A stretch of 64,000 nucleotides of DNA from Papilionanthe hookeriana x Papilionanthe teres (lineage: Eukaryota > Streptophyta > Magnoliopsida > Asparagales > Orchidaceae). Shown here piece by piece: positions 1-12,233 of the stretch. Position 1 is the stretch's first letter. The number at the start of each line of letters is the position of its first letter. The notes beneath the pieces are model-generated. The model saw only the letters and a program-made list of their open reading frames with translations, searched no databases and had not been told where the DNA came from. Made by a program: the position numbers and the translations under genes. The stretch is taken from the NCBI GenBank assembly GCA_022702705.1, contig CM040429.1:8830034-8894033 (forward strand). The letters are read 5' to 3'.

Positions 1-838
1 CACGAGGTTTTTTTATGGATGAAAGAATGAAAGCACGTCGTATGAGTCCATTTGGGTTTCGTCCAAGCCGTTTATGGAGTTGGAGTGGTCTATGCATTAA
101 ATTTGTCCATGATAGGAGGGTCTAGATAAGACAATTTGGAGGGAATTTTGACTTGTTTTCCCTCTCTTTTTCTCCCGCTTTAAAAGCATTTGGGCCTGCT
201 TTTCTTGTGAGGAAGGTGGATTTGTTATGTAAAAAGAGACACATACTTGAATTCTAAGAGGAGATGCCTGCCAAGTTTGATCTAACTTCCATGCTTTAAG
301 ATTTGGAGTATTGTTGATGATGATGAATCTAATTGCAATGCTCTAATTCATGATCTTATCTTATGTTTGTGCTACATTAAGAATTAGTAGACTAAAGGCT
401 ACATGGTTAAGATTTGTAGGGAAAAAAATATTTAAATTAGGTTTAACACCTCACACAATAACTCACAATTTGAGTTTGAGGAATCATAATACCTACCCAA
501 TCTGTTGGGATGTGCGTTATGATAACAATGCATGTGGAGGCAACGGCAGCGCGTTAAAAAAGAACATGTAATGGTGGAAAGGACTGAGAGTATAAAATAA
601 CTCTGTAACTAGTCATTAGATTACCGTTTTGAGCAGTGTTCAAGATATATCGATGTAATTGCTTTTTCTTTTGCATGCTCATAACTGCAATAGTCCTTAT
701 TGATAAATGATTTTTGGCTTACTCAAAGTCTAACCTCATTATTTGTTTGATATGATAGATGTTTGAGTTTATTTATGATATTAAGTGTGAAAATGTGATA
801 CAGTCAGTTCTGAAACTCTTTGTTTGTTGATGGTTCAG
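1..838. other. Probable intron, no gene seen
   Basis: This AT-rich stretch ends in a 3' splice site (TTCAG at 834-838) that opens the exon at 839. It is therefore most likely intron of the gene on the plus strand, whose earlier exons would lie left of the window. I see no convincing coding segment, RNA gene or repeat in it; the open frame at 350-571 has no recognisable protein features. Confidence 0.5.
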
Positions 839-2592
839 GTTATACCAGCATATGGCAGGCCTGCTTTTTCTTCTGAGCATCCTCTAGGAACAACTGACAC
901 TAACCTTGCTCCGTTTTCAAAATCAGCTTTTGAAACTAATCGATATACGAATTATGAAGGCACTGGAACTCCTTATCACAGAAATGACTTTGATCGCTTT
1001 GGAAGCTATGATAGGACTCCAGCGCCATCTCAAAGGAGTGAAATAGACTGTTATGGGGAGTATGACAGGACTTCATCATTTCAAAGAGGTGAATTTGATC
1101 ACCATACTGTGTACAATGACTCGAATCTCCATGATAGAAGCTCATTTGGAAGAAGTTCCTCTTCTTTTGGTGAAATAAGCCCGTATCAGACATCAAGGTC
1201 AACAGATGCCTTTTTGAGACCAAAGTTTGGGAGCTCAAGCCCCATTAGTAGGCCTTACGCTTACTCAACAACTCCACCCTCTTACGGCAGTCATGGTGAT
1301 CCTGGGGCTCCTCACTTCAGTCGCCATCCTGCAATGATGGATCAATATGGTCGCATCTCCCCTCAAACACTTTATGGTAGGTTGCTCTTTATGGTGGAAG
1401 CCATTTTTGGGCGAACCTGTTACCTGTGCTTGCTATTAAACTGGAATGGAACTTAGATGCTAAACTAGAATTTTCAAAGGTTAAAAGTTGTCCATCATGG
1501 TAGTAGAAATTACATTTTAACGGTTCATAATAGGTAAATATTACTTGGTTTACACTTATATTGTGTATAAAAAATAAAATTATTAAATTTCAATGGATTG
1601 TGCAATTTAAAATCTTATTGATTTAGAATTGAATCGCACCGAGTTGTGGAATGCAGCAAATTTAGTTGTTATGTAGACTATGGTTTCTGGTTTTCAAACA
1701 ACTAAACATGTCCTTTCTACATTGGCATTGAGATCATTCTTTCACTTCCATATTGAGTCCAACTTTCAACTTTTATTCGAGTGGAAATTAACCCGCAGGC
1801 TATAATATGCGTAGGCTATAATATATTTTTTTTGATTTTATATATAATGTGTATGCAAGTTATATGTAGCTTCTACAAGGCAGGACTATATGTTGGCTGC
1901 CACTTTCCCTTATGCTTCAATATCTGTGTTCTATTCTCCATTGTCTTTTTTCTGATTTTTTTAAATGTTTTAGTTGCAGCCATGATGATTAACCCGCACG
2001 TTCTGGCAATAAATTAGATAGCTAAAATATTCTTCAAATTGAAAATGCTTAGAACTAAGTTCATGTAGTTCCGCCATTGATTTATATTGTTGTTTCCACT
2101 ACCATGTTCTTTTAGGTTGAGGAAATTTTTATGAATATATTGTTTGGCTACTTGTAGGATTTAACTCAATTAGTAATTCATATTTAAGAGATCTCGTGGA
2201 GATTAACTCTTAATAACTGTTTGTTAAGACTATTATTAAATCTCCATGACCTGTTTGCTGATTTGTTTTAGATTTAAGATTTAAGAGGGTAAAATTGTAA
2301 ATAGTTGGACTTAAATAAGTCGAGGATTTAATCAAAATAGTAGGATTTAAAATCTTCAAAGTTCTCTTTGGCTTGATGTAAGCTAAAGCATGCATAAATG
2401 CTTGAGAAATTATGTATATTTATAGATTTCTGTCTGAAATTTGACATCAAGCACTCGTAGTGATCTCTTTACTTCACAAATTATCTTTATGCAGGATCTC
2501 CTTATGCTGGAACTCCACCACAAAGGCCTTCTCCTGTAGCCCGCGACGTTCGTCCGCTGAAGGACTACTCTCCTCATTCATGGAACTATTGA
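839..2592 (+). CDS. C-terminal exons of a Tyr/Ser/Arg-rich disordered protein (5'-partial)
   Basis: Two exons are visible. The first runs 839-1376, from an AG acceptor at 837-838 to a GTAGGT donor at 1377. The second runs 2495-2592, from a GCAG acceptor to a TGA at 2590-2592. The split codon (phase 1) rejoins in frame as glycine, giving about 210 residues and a C-terminus ending DYSPHSWNY. The protein part is rich in Tyr, Ser, Phe, Arg, Asp and Gly, with loose repeats such as FGSYDRTPAPSQRSE and YGEYDRTSSFQRGEFD. It has no predicted membrane segment or folded domain that I recognise. Such low-complexity tails are common in plant RNA-binding and nuclear proteins, but that is only an analogy. 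The N-terminal part and any diagnostic domain lie outside the window. The clean splice sites and uninterrupted reading support a real gene; its function is unknown. Confidence 0.72.
1377..2494 (+). other. Intron between the two visible exons
   Basis: A GT...AG intron of 1,118 bp with T-rich, AT-rich sequence. Nothing else is recognisable inside it. The small open frame at 1781-2017 (hydrophobic, intronic) is not supported as a gene. Confidence 0.65.
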
Positions 2593-2716
2593 AAGAAAAA
2601 GAACACTCAGACTGTAGTGAGGTTTTCAACTGTCGAACTATAAAGTAGGCATTCTGCCTTAAAAAATCTCCTCTATTATTCTACACTCCATGATGTAAAG
2701 AGGGTGATAGGAACAA

Positions 2717-2796
<80 letters not shown>

Positions 2797-5059
2797 TTGT
2801 TATTAATGTCGTAACTATTGCCTGTAATATTACTTTGAACTTTTTAGCTTTGGAGCTGATTCTCATTTGCATGTATTTGTGGTTCTGGCTGATGGGTTTT
2901 ACCTGAATTTTAGTGTGTGGTAGGAATGATGTGGAAAAAGAAAGGATTCATTTGGGATTATTTTTATGCTTTTTTTTTTTTTTTAAAGTATGGTATATCT
3001 TAATAATGTTTAGATCTTTTTCATTGGTATAGTCTTGCCTATTTAAATAAAAATGATTTTAAAGTATAGGGCTAGGATTTTTGGAAGAGGGCTATGGTAT
3101 AATTTGGCTGTTTGATTGTGGTGTGTTTTTGATGGATTTGTAGGTGTTGTTCTCATATTTGATTAATTAATTAAATCAAATCAAAGTATAAATATAATCG
3201 AATCAATCAAGTCATGAGTAAAATCAAACCAAATTGAGTTGTCAAAAAGTTCATTTGATTTGAGCTGACTTGAATTCACCTAGAATTTGAAAAGAAACTT
3301 GGGCGCGTGGGTTATATTTTTGAAACCAAACTAAAAATCTGAGTCAAATACTCTTATTTGAAAAAAAAAATGAATTTTTTTTTATAAATCAAATCAAATA
3401 AATTCAATTTATTTTTCAATGTAAACAATTTAATGTACATAATTATTTTATGCCTTTTTTTGTGATGCTTTTGCTTCCTTGTGGTAGTCTTGTCATTTTC
3501 TTGCACTATGCTCCCATTTTGTTGTTTGTGAGCTTGTCACATTCCTCTTAAATCTTTGGCCGATGTCAAAAGGCATGTTATGCTTCCTACCTCGTCCTAT
3601 TGGTTTTTAAATTTTTAAATATAAAATTTTCATTCTATCATCTAAATCTTTTTTTGTTTCATTTGTCCTTTGACTCCTTAAGAAATTGGTTTTTTCCCTA
3701 CTATAATCTTGTTGTTGTTGAAGCACCGCCTTCTAATTTGGGACCCTTAATTAGGGCTTTTAGTTTTAATCGAAAATTGAAGATTGTTTGAAGATTGAAT
3801 TGATTTTGATTGAATTGAGTGAATTGAGTTGAGCTATGAACTAAATGTTCAAATCAATCTTATTTCGATCCGATTTTGAGCCAACCTCAGTTTGAAAACA
3901 CCAATGTTTTTTAATTTTTTTTCTAATCGGGCTATCAGTTCACTTCGATCCTTGCCTTTCAAGACGATGCGACCGATCCAAGCAGAGTTGTGGACTTTGG
4001 CGCTTCGATCGCTATAGTGCTCCCTTAGATTAATTATGGACGACAATGATATCCCAAATGAAATGCATAAAAATATAAAACGCCGCTTGATTTGAGGCTA
4101 GTGGCTTGCCCTAACCCTTGTCTCCAATTACATTTTCTACTCTTGATCTATCTTTGAGTCTTCATCCTGACGACATCGTCGTGCTCTTATCATTCCCATT
4201 CTCCGGTTTCCCCTTCTTGTTCATGTGTTGGATTTGATTGCTCGCAATATTAAGTCTTCTTCGAGTATCAAATCATTAAATCCTATTATAAAGATTTCTA
4301 TGTTTTCCCTATATTTAGATTTAGGGTTACCCGTAAACATATTGAGGATGAAGGTTTATTGTCTTGTTTAAATTGTTTCAACGTTTCTTGGCTCCAGTTT
4401 CAGTGATACAGTTACTGACCTAGCGACCAAAATATTATTTTCTTCTCTTACTATTTCTTGCCAGTTGCCACTTGGTTTCATGGTTTTAACCTTAAAATTT
4501 TTTGGACTATGTTATTTGTCATAATGAAAGTTTCAAATGCTAGTCTTTAATTTTGTTTTGCATTATCTAATTAGCTCAAAATACTATCACTATTTTTCTT
4601 CCTAAACTTTGAGTTTGTCTTTTTTTTGCACTCATGATATTGGTTCCGATAACCAAATCAGTTTGTGCCTTCATCTCATTGGTTTGTTGCTTGCCAAGAC
4701 CGATTTGTGTATTTCTTTGCTCTGATCAATTTGTGCCTTGCTTTAAGTTATTATTATGGTTTGATGACATCTAAGATTGCAGTTTTGTTTACTTGATATT
4801 ATGTGTGTGTTACACTTAAATGTTCAATTGTGGGTGTTAAATTTATGTCTTCTCAACTATTCATAGTAAAATTGGAGGTGTTGTTGAATCTTAGTAATTA
4901 TATTTACTGCTTTAATAGTTATTTTTTATGTTTTTTGTGTAAATATAAGAGCCAATAGTTTAATAGTTTAGTAGTTGTATTTGGACACTTGCATAGTTGC
5001 ATAAATACATTTTGCATTATGATTTATTAACCTTTGGGTCATTTTTTCATCATATAAAC
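2593..5059. other. Intergenic, AT-rich; degenerate transposon flank
   Basis: Apart from the microsatellite, the stretch holds many short repeats of the type TTGAATTGAGTT and AATCAAATCAAA (about 3150-3420 and 3780-3850). These resemble subterminal repeats of hAT elements and precede the fossil hAT transposase at 5060, so this may be its decayed 5' flank. I found no clear terminal inverted repeat or target duplication. Confidence 0.35.
2719..2789. repeat. Compound microsatellite (TC)n(TA)n
   Basis: About 45 bases of TC dinucleotide run directly into about 26 bases of TA dinucleotide. It lies about 130 bp after the stop codon of the preceding gene, so it may fall in its 3' untranslated or downstream region. 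Confidence 0.95.
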
Positions 5060-6270
5060 AATGGCCATAAATTCTCAAAATCAATCAATTAGTTCTACTC
5101 AGCCTCCAATTGATAATGCTTCTCATAATGACATTGTTGTCAAGAGCTTGAAAGCTTTGTTTGGTAGAAGGACATGTTTTATTTTTATAAGAGAATTTCT
5201 TTCTTGAAAGATGTGATACTCATATCTTGAACTTAATGGTTCAATATGGATCAAAAGAAAGTAGTGAGATGATTGAAAAAGTAAAGGAATATTTTATTTA
5301 TAAAGAGGTCACCTAATAAGCTGAATAAATTTAGTGAGATTGCAAAGTATATTGGGCTATCAACAACAAAATTATTTTGCACTATTGTTCCAACTAATTG
5401 AAATTCTATCTATATATGATGCTTGAATTTGCTTTTTATTATAGAGCCATATTTTTTTAGAATGCTTTAAAGGATCTCAATTATGCTTGGCTACCTTCTG
5501 ACGATGAGCAGAATCATTTTGATAAACTAAGACAAGTGCTTTCTATTTTCAATTGTATCACTACAAATTTTGTTGACACCTAATTGCTAATAGGCTTCTT
5601 CCAAATTTGATTCTTGTTAAAATGATTTTAGTTAGAGCATGAATATCTGATAATGCATTTCTCTCAAACATTGTCATTTCTATGAAGGCAAAATTTGATA
5701 AATATTGGTCAGATTGTTCTATGTTATTTTCAATTGCATGCATATCAGATGCTAAAATTATCCATAGATTTATAGTTCTAATATTGTTCATGAGGAGATG
5801 GAAACTGTAAAATAATATCGTTTTGTACTCTACTCATACTATATAGCTCGGAAACATAATATATCAAAAGAAATCACAAAATTATCATCCTCTAAAATGG
5901 TTTGAACATCAAATACTCCACAAAGAAGTGTTGATGATGTTATTGATGGCTTGTATGATTTTATCAATTCTACCAGCCTCCTTGTTCCATAGAAAATTGA
6001 TTTAGAGGTTTACTTAGAAGAGACTTGTGTGACGTGCCCAGATTCTCAGTTTGATATCCTTGAGTGGTGGAAAATGTTAGCACTGAAGTATAAGGCTTTG
6101 TGCAAGATGGAAAAAGGCATTTTAATAGTCTTTGAAACAATCATTGCTAGTTAATCAATTTTAGTTCAGGTAGTAATCTACTCGGCGATTGTAGAAGCTC
6201 ATTATAATCAAAATCATTTGATGCTTTGATTTACACTGGTAGTTGGGTTCATTCATCATATGTGACATCA
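5060..6270 (+). pseudogene. Fossil hAT transposase (RICESLEEPER/DAYSLEEPER-like)
   Basis: Conceptual translation, switching frames across several stops and indels, gives the ordered landmarks of plant hAT transposases. A start MAINSQNQS lies near 5060. RCDTHILNLMVQYGSKESSE (about 5208) matches the RCxAHILNL block. The region around 5390-5470 matches the WNSTYxML...RAxFERL block. The segment near 5690 reads KFDKYW. Near 6040 FDILEWWKMLALKYKALCKM is the hAT C-terminal dimerisation signature (FDxLxWWKxxxxKYPxLxxMA). Intact relatives are about 600-700 residues; here no frame exceeds about 75, so the copy is dead. Terminal repeats were not identified with confidence. The assignment rests on motif order and spacing. 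Confidence 0.85.
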
Positions 6271-8643
6271 AAAGAACCATTTGTATTTTCTTGCAATTTT
6301 GGTCTATAATTATGCCGTCATCTTTATATTATTGTTTTATTGCTTTTAATTTTTGCTAATCAATTTCAGTTTGACATTCTTGTTAAGAAAAATTAATCAT
6401 CTTTGATGCCATAAGTATGACCACTGAGTCCAATATTTGAAGAAGTAATTCTGTTTGGAACCTATAATACTGCAATGAATGGTATGGAATCTTTTTTTTT
6501 TTGGTAATTTCAAAGGAGGCGGCTGTCTGAATAATGACTAGTTAGTTGACAAATCGAATTTCTTTTAGTTAGACACTTATATTCAAAGATATCTATTTCA
6601 GTGTTTGAACGCTTAGAACATGAGATAGCAATGATGTGTTATGGGTTTTAGGTTTAGTACATTCATATTGTTGTGCTTATTTTTAGAATTTGTATTTATT
6701 TAGGAAATTGTGGCCATTGGAAGCATCAATTTCAGTTTGACATTCTTATTGAGGATAATTTTCTAGTGATGATTTGGTCAATGACATAAATTTAAGGCCA
6801 AAAATAGTACTGTTGGGTGATTATTTATTGCTGCAAAGTGTGTTGGGCCTATTGACTCATAGATATTTTAAGGTTTTAATAATTAATGTTTGATTTTTTT
6901 TATCAATTTTATAGTCTGTAGTTTGCATCCTGCAGTGTAGTGATCCCCTGGCCTTGTCTAATTAGTTCTGTTTGTTTTAATAAATGTTTATTATTGCTGA
7001 TGGAGGCGATTCACCTTGGCTCATTTGGACAAGGAGCTATCTAATCCAAATGACCCATACACCCTAACTCATTTGGACAAGATCAATAAAAAATAAGCCA
7101 TACAAGAACAACACAAAAGTAACCCATATTAGCATATCAAGATCAATAAAAAATAAGCCATACACCCTCACTCATTTGGACAAGGAGCTATCTAATCCTA
7201 ATGGAAGCCTAGTGATAGTGTTGATCCATGATAATAGGGTCTTGTCACTGGCACTCCTAGATGTATCCTTATCACCAAAAAAGTTGACTCAAGGTAAGTG
7301 ACCAAGCACGTCATTATATGTGTAAAGTAATATACAACTTTAGAGTTCGCTTACTGATCCCATGAAAATGACCAATAACTATTTCAATAGAAAAATCTCT
7401 TATTTACTAACTTCAAAAACTTGGCTTAGTGTGATCACAATTATAAAAACTAAATCCTAAATTTCTAGGAAACAAGAAGAAAATAAAATCAATATCTCAG
7501 AGAAATTGAAAACAAGATTCTTATTGTTCTTCAGGAGGGATGAGGCTCATGCGTTTGTGACTCTTGTATAGTTACGCTCGTGGTCTTCCTAGGTGTCCCG
7601 TCTTGATACTTGTCAACCAGGGATAAAATTTTCTCCTTATCCTATAGCTAGGTCATAAGAAGAATCAGAAACCCATACACTTAAAATTTTAATTAACTAT
7701 ATAGTGTTTCCTAGGATTTTTTATATACCTTATATAGGTTATAAAATCCTAATAAGAATATGCCTATTCTACCACATTTTTGTGGTTAACCTATTCGTTC
7801 CATTATGCAACGAGCAAAAGTAACAATTTAGGAAAATTTTTAACATCATAATTGGTCACATTAAATATAAATGTTAAAATTTATGTGTTATATTTATAAA
7901 TAAAAATTAGGCAATGTTAGTAGTTGCTGGACCCTCTATTTATGTGGGAGTCTCTCGATATATGCAATACCATCAGCATATGAGATTTCATCATTTGACT
8001 TGCAGTGGACAACCATTACTGATGAAAATTTGGGTTTAAATTTTCAAAACATTCCCATTTATGCGTCTATTTCTGATGCATACATAAATTCCAATATATG
8101 ACAATTTTATTCTCTACCAAATTTTAACGAAGAAATTTGCTGGATGCCACAAGATGCTACAAATGACAAAACTAAAAAGCGATGGTATTGAGACAGAGTT
8201 TCAAGAACACCAATTGTATCATCAACTACTACCATCACCATTTTTATATATACCGGGCTCATGTGTTATATTCCCTGACATAGAAAAATAATATTTTTTA
8301 TGTAAATATTATGTTAGTTGATTAATTTTGTTCAATTAATTTAATTTGCTTAATTTTATAAATTTTTAAATATGAAATAGATTTTACGGATTTCAAATTT
8401 TCTTGGTTTACTTAATCTGTTCAATTTTATTTTTTTATTTATTAAATATTAATTACAATTTATTAATTAAAGTGGAAATTTATTTTAATATTTTTATTAA
8501 TGTATAGAGTAAATAATAATAATAATTATAATAATATTTAATATATTATATAATAATAATATGATTATATATAATAAAATAAAATAATTAAAGGAGTAAA
8601 GTCTCCCTATTTTTGCACATCTTTTAAAAAACGCTCCCCTTTA
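6271..8643. other. Intergenic, AT-rich
   Basis: No coding segment is recognisable. The only internal structure I see is the short duplicated block at 7012-7200. The last 350 bases (about 8300-8600) are extremely AT-rich and low in complexity. Confidence 0.4.
7012..7200. repeat. Local direct repeats
   Basis: The phrase CTCATTTGGACAAG recurs three times (near 7020, 7069 and 7162), and AAGATCAATAAAAAATAAGC occurs twice (near 7080 and 7140) together with ACCCATACACCCT-like words. This looks like a small tandem rearrangement. No function is suggested. Confidence 0.75.
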
Positions 8644-8802
8644 GAAAAAATTATTCGGTCCGGAGTCCGGATGCAGCGCTCCGTCCGGACTCCAATAAAA
8701 AATCAAGCCACTAAAATAAGAAAAAAAAAAATTTTACTTTTTAATTTTCTTATTTCAGCGGTCCCCTGCGGACGTCCGGACTCTAAACCAAATAATTTTT
8801 CC
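8644..8802. mobile_element. Mutator-type MITE with GC-rich subterminal palindromes
   Basis: The left end reads GAAAAAATTATTCGGTCCGG and the right end, reverse-complemented, GGAAAAATTATTTGGTTTAG followed by the shared AGTCCGG. These make an imperfect inverted repeat of about 28 bp around a ~159-bp element. It is flanked by CCCCTTTAG (8636-8644) and CCCCTTAGG (8803-8811), a plausible decayed 9-bp target duplication typical of Mutator-like elements. Just inside the left end lies the GCAGCGCT module also found in the MITEs at 13462 and 14922. It sits about 300 bp upstream of the likely LSM2 5'UTR. Confidence 0.7.
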
Positions 8803-8849
8803 CCCCTTAGGGGCAAATTTACTCCAATATATATTTTTTTAAGTGTTCC

Positions 8850-9102
8850 TTTAACTAATTGCTATAACTATGTGCTCCTATTCATAATTTTGCCTAAAAT
8901 TATATATTGCACGGTTCAGATCTTAGGCCACAATATAACCAGAAAGAAGACTACTCTTCGCCGTTGGATCAGCAGCTGGTTCCCAGGAGCAAGGGCTAGG
9001 GTTACGTGAAATATCTATTAATAGCGCGGCTGCGCAATTCCTCCCTACCTCCCTTTCCTTCTAGCCGTACCAGCGCCTCTTACCCAGTTTCTCAATTTGA
9101 AG
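8850..9102 (+). promoter_or_regulatory. Probable promoter and first non-coding exon of LSM2
   Basis: A locally GC-richer block (about 8940-9102) interrupts the AT-rich background. It contains a telo-box-like AGGGCTAGGGTTACG at 8991-9005 and a pyrimidine-rich leader that ends in a good 5' splice site (GAAG|GTAGCG at 9102/9103). Telo-box-like motifs are frequent near promoters of plant translation and RNA-processing genes. The nearest downstream coding start in the same orientation is LSM2 at 11952, so this is most simply its transcription start region with a long 5'UTR intron. This is inference from composition and splice signals. Confidence 0.5.
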
Positions 9103-10136
9103 GTAGCGATCTTCTCACCAAAAGCTTGTTTCTATGTTCATTAATCAACAGAGTCGATTTTCTTTTTTGATCCCTGTGTTAGGTTGTTGCGGGAGATTTT
9201 AGGGTTTTTGCTGCTAGTAATGAGTAGAATAGTCGGTCTTTTGAGTCTTTATTGAACCATTTTTCCGCACGGTGCACCCCGGGCTGTTCCGAGACCCCAT
9301 GACGAAGATAGCCCCATTGCTCGTGCAAGAGCTATCGTCCGTTCTGTGTTGCAGTTCTGTTGGTTGTTAATTTGACAGATCTGTGTCAAAGCAACGGCTA
9401 CATTTTGTATGTTTTGTTAAATTCTTGTTCTTCCGAGTTCTCTGTTTGCCTCATATATAGCAATTTGAGATCTCTACACTTGATGGAATAATTATGATAA
9501 AAATGAAAGAATATGATCTCCACACCTAAATTTCTGTCATTTAGCTATAGATTGCATTCGTCTTCATTGGGCTTAACCTTTTTTATGCCGTTTTGCTGAA
9601 GTAACTCGCCATATTTGTCTTATATTCCATATGAATTTCTGATTTATGTATTGTTTCTTCTTTATTTTATTGTTTTATCGGTTATTTCCTAAATCCTTTA
9701 TTTTTCTTATAGATTAACTTTATTAAACTTATTGTTTTCTTCCTATGGGTTTGAATATGTTGGCAATGATTTAAAAATTACCCGCGCTTCTGAAGTATGA
9801 TTACTGATGTACACTTAAAATCAATGGTTGAATTTCTTAATATGAGCCAACATTTATTTACAAAGAGAATTTTTGTTAATGTATTATTTCATGATAGTTT
9901 TATGATGCTTATTATGTTTTTATTCTACCTGTGTTTTTATGTCTTAAGAACTTAACATATGGCTCTGATGACTATAGGCACCTATTTTAATGTCAGTTCT
10001 GCTTCTGAAAATTTATGAAAGAAAAGTTGATAGTTAACAGATCCATTGCCATATTAGTTTATCAGTTATGCGTTTTCTCAAATATTCCTTTATTTTCCAC
10101 TCTTTCTTTTATGTGTTCATTAGAAAATTTTTAATT

Positions 10137-10885
10137 GATGCTTCAGCAGCCAATGATGTGTTGTCCAAATTAATGAGGTGTTGTTAGTCCAAGACCCTAT
10201 TTCAGGGAGAACCTCCTTGGGCTACTACATTCAAATGATATTATTGGACTTTTCTGAGGTTTTATCCAGTAGCAAACTCTATTGTTTATTTTTATTTTTT
10301 TTCCAATTTGTTTTTTTTTTTTATCTTCTCCCGGTAAGCAATTGACTTTTATCTTGATATAAAATGGTGCAGCCTATGGTGCTTTGTCCTAATTTGTGTG
10401 AGGTGTAGAAAGTGTAAAATTTTATTTAGTTTTGGTAGAGATTTTAATTTCTTCAATTTAATGACTTTTATGTGTGACTTTTTTGGAGCAAATTTAATCA
10501 CAATTCACGTACACACTTCAATTGAAACTATCATTTTAGCTCAACGGTAGGGGGTGAATAGTTTGTCTGAATTAGAATTTTAAATTTTCAAAACTCTGTC
10601 CAGATTCCAAAGATGATTATTTTTGCTAATTCAAGTTGATATTGATATATATATATCTGTGCGTGTGTGTGTGATTTGAATGAAATTTAGGGTTTGTAGA
10701 TTGGGTTTTGAGTTTAGACATGATTGTCAGCCTTGTAATTCACAATTTTTAATCAAACATCAATTGCTGATGATGTGCTGTCCAAATTTATGAGGTGTAG
10801 TAAGTTCAAGACCCTGTTTACCAGGGAGAACCTCCTTGGACTGCTGCATTCAAATGATTTTATTGGATTTTTCTGAGGCAATGCC
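10137..10885. repeat. Pair of ~125-bp direct repeats
   Basis: Segments 10137-10262 and 10762-10885 are clearly homologous over their length. Both contain TGATGTG(T/C)TGTCCAAAT, then AAGACCCT, CAGGGAGAACCTCCTTGG and TTCAAATGAT. They are about 80-85% alike by eye and 625 bp apart. They are not part of the other repeat families seen here. Why this stretch was duplicated inside an intron is unknown. Confidence 0.85.
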
Positions 10886-11472
10886 TATAACTAAAATTTA
10901 TGTTTTACAGTCTATTTCAGTGGATTTAGCTACCTGAACAAGGCAGCTGATTATGTGCTGGAAGCTGGCACTTGTAACCATTTATAATTTAATTATCTTT
11001 TGTTGTGTTGGAGGTTTCCATTGGAACCACAATTGCCCGCTTGTTATGAAAAAAATTAGTATTCCTAAATTTAAATGTTTGCTTTATGTAGTTAAATTTT
11101 TTTTTTTTTTGAATGCATTTGTTTTATGACTCGATTCCTATTTTGTGGAAGTATTGCTTATCAACAACTAGTTTATTTATTAAAGGTTTTGAGATACAAT
11201 CTTTCTAAATCAATTCTTTGCTTATACACTTAACATTCCCAAAGAAATCCTAAAAGATTTGCTTAACGACATTGAAAGCATAATTCCTTGGCTATGAAAT
11301 TTTAGAACTTGAAACATTGCATACGTATTCATTCTTTTTTTAGTCACCTGAAGTTCTATTAAATTTTCCTTTTCATGGTTCTATCTGGATTTTTTTTTCT
11401 CTTCCCTGGGAGTTCAATTGTCATTTGAGTTTCTAATCTTTCCAATTGAATGGATCTGATACATAAATTTTT

Positions 11473-11711
11473 GGAAGATTTATATGCATACAACTTACTT
11501 CCAATGTATTTACATATCTAACATCTAAACTTCAGTTTTTACATACCATATTCCCTCTGCATGAACAGGTGTATTTCACTTTTTGAAAAGTTAAAATGGT
11601 AATATTTTTGATGTGAGGTGAAAGATTTGGGTGGTATAAATGCAAAAAAATAAAGTTAAGGCTTATCTGTAAATAAATAAGAATTGGGTGGAATATGTAT
11701 GTAAATGCCCC
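11473..11711. mobile_element. Long-TIR MITE family, full-length copy
   Basis: The left arm starts GGAAGATTTATATGCATAC and continues to TATTTACATATCTAACATC. The right arm is its reverse complement in outline, ending ATGTATGTAAATGCCCC. The arms are about 55-60 bp and the element about 239 bp. The same sequence recurs at 13199, 15613, 27601, 28245, 28854 and 54446, plus partial copies. This copy has no obvious target duplication. Confidence 0.8.
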
Positions 11712-11765
11712 TAAAGTGTTTTACTCTGGAATATGTATGTAAATGCCCCTAAAGTGTTTTACTCT
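11690..11765. repeat. Perfect 38-bp tandem duplication
   Basis: The 38 bases from 11690 are repeated exactly at 11728-11765. The unit spans the right end of the MITE and its flank, so it arose after the MITE inserted. Confidence 0.95.
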
Positions 11766-11951
11766 GGATTTTTCTCTGGTTATGAGATTCTTGATTATGC
11801 TGCATTTTTAAATTTTTTTTTTCAGAATGATGTTTTTTTATATGTTTTATGATATCAAATTATTGCATTAGTATTTTTTTCCCTATTATGGAGATCTCTG
11901 TTTTAATTTGGGAAATTCTTTTTTTTGGCATATACTGAAGAGGGAGCAAAG

Positions 11952-12233
11952 ATGCTCTTCTTCTCCTACTTCAAGGAACTAGTTGGGAAGGAGGTGACCG
12001 TGGAGCTGAAGAATGACTTGGCAATCAAAGGCATCCTCCATTCAGTCGATCAATATCTGAACATAAAATTAGAAAATACGAGGGTTGTGGACCAAGAAAA
12101 GTACCCCCATATGCTCTCTGTTAGAAATTGTTTCATCAGAGGTTCTGTAGTTCGATATGTTCAGCTCCCCCCTGATGGAGTCGACATTGATATTCTTCAT
12201 GATGCCACCAGGAGGGAGGCTCGTGGAGCTTAA
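11952..12233 (+). CDS. LSM2: U6 snRNA-associated Sm-like protein LSM2
   Basis: The ORF encodes 93 residues, the normal length for plant LSM2, uninterrupted and ending in TAA. The Sm fold is clear. Sm1 spans about residues 8-42, with the signature SVDQYLNIKL at 31-40; Sm2 is CFIRGSVVRYV at 60-70. The C-terminal tail RREARGA is typical of LSM2. LSM2 is a shared subunit of two heteroheptameric rings. LSM2-8 in the nucleus binds the 3' oligo-U of U6 snRNA for splicing; LSM1-7 in the cytoplasm promotes decapping and mRNA decay. ATG 11952 was chosen because it starts the conserved MLFFSYF N-terminus; the upstream in-frame codons are not conserved LSM2 sequence. The coding part is a single exon. This could mean that introns were lost, or that it derives from a retrocopy, but a splice acceptor just upstream and the leader near 9 kb favour an expressed gene. 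Identity is very secure; the intron model is less so. Confidence 0.96.
   Translation: MLFFSYFKELVGKEVTVELKNDLAIKGILHSVDQYLNIKLENTRVVDQEKYPHMLSVRNCFIRGSVVRYVQLPPDGVDIDILHDATRREARGA

Larger units (their letters stand above)
9103..11940 (+). other. Putative 5'UTR intron of LSM2
   Basis: It is T-rich throughout and bounded by GTAGCG at 9103 and an AG acceptor near 11940 (or 11942), just before the LSM2 start codon. It contains two ~125-bp direct repeats (10137-10262 and 10762-10885), a long-TIR MITE (11473-11711) and a 38-bp tandem duplication (11690-11765). No coding exon is seen. Confidence 0.5.

Noticed and set aside
936..1238. 100-aa ORF on the minus strand
   Set aside because: It is the antisense shadow of the well-spliced exon at 839-1376 and has no independent features.
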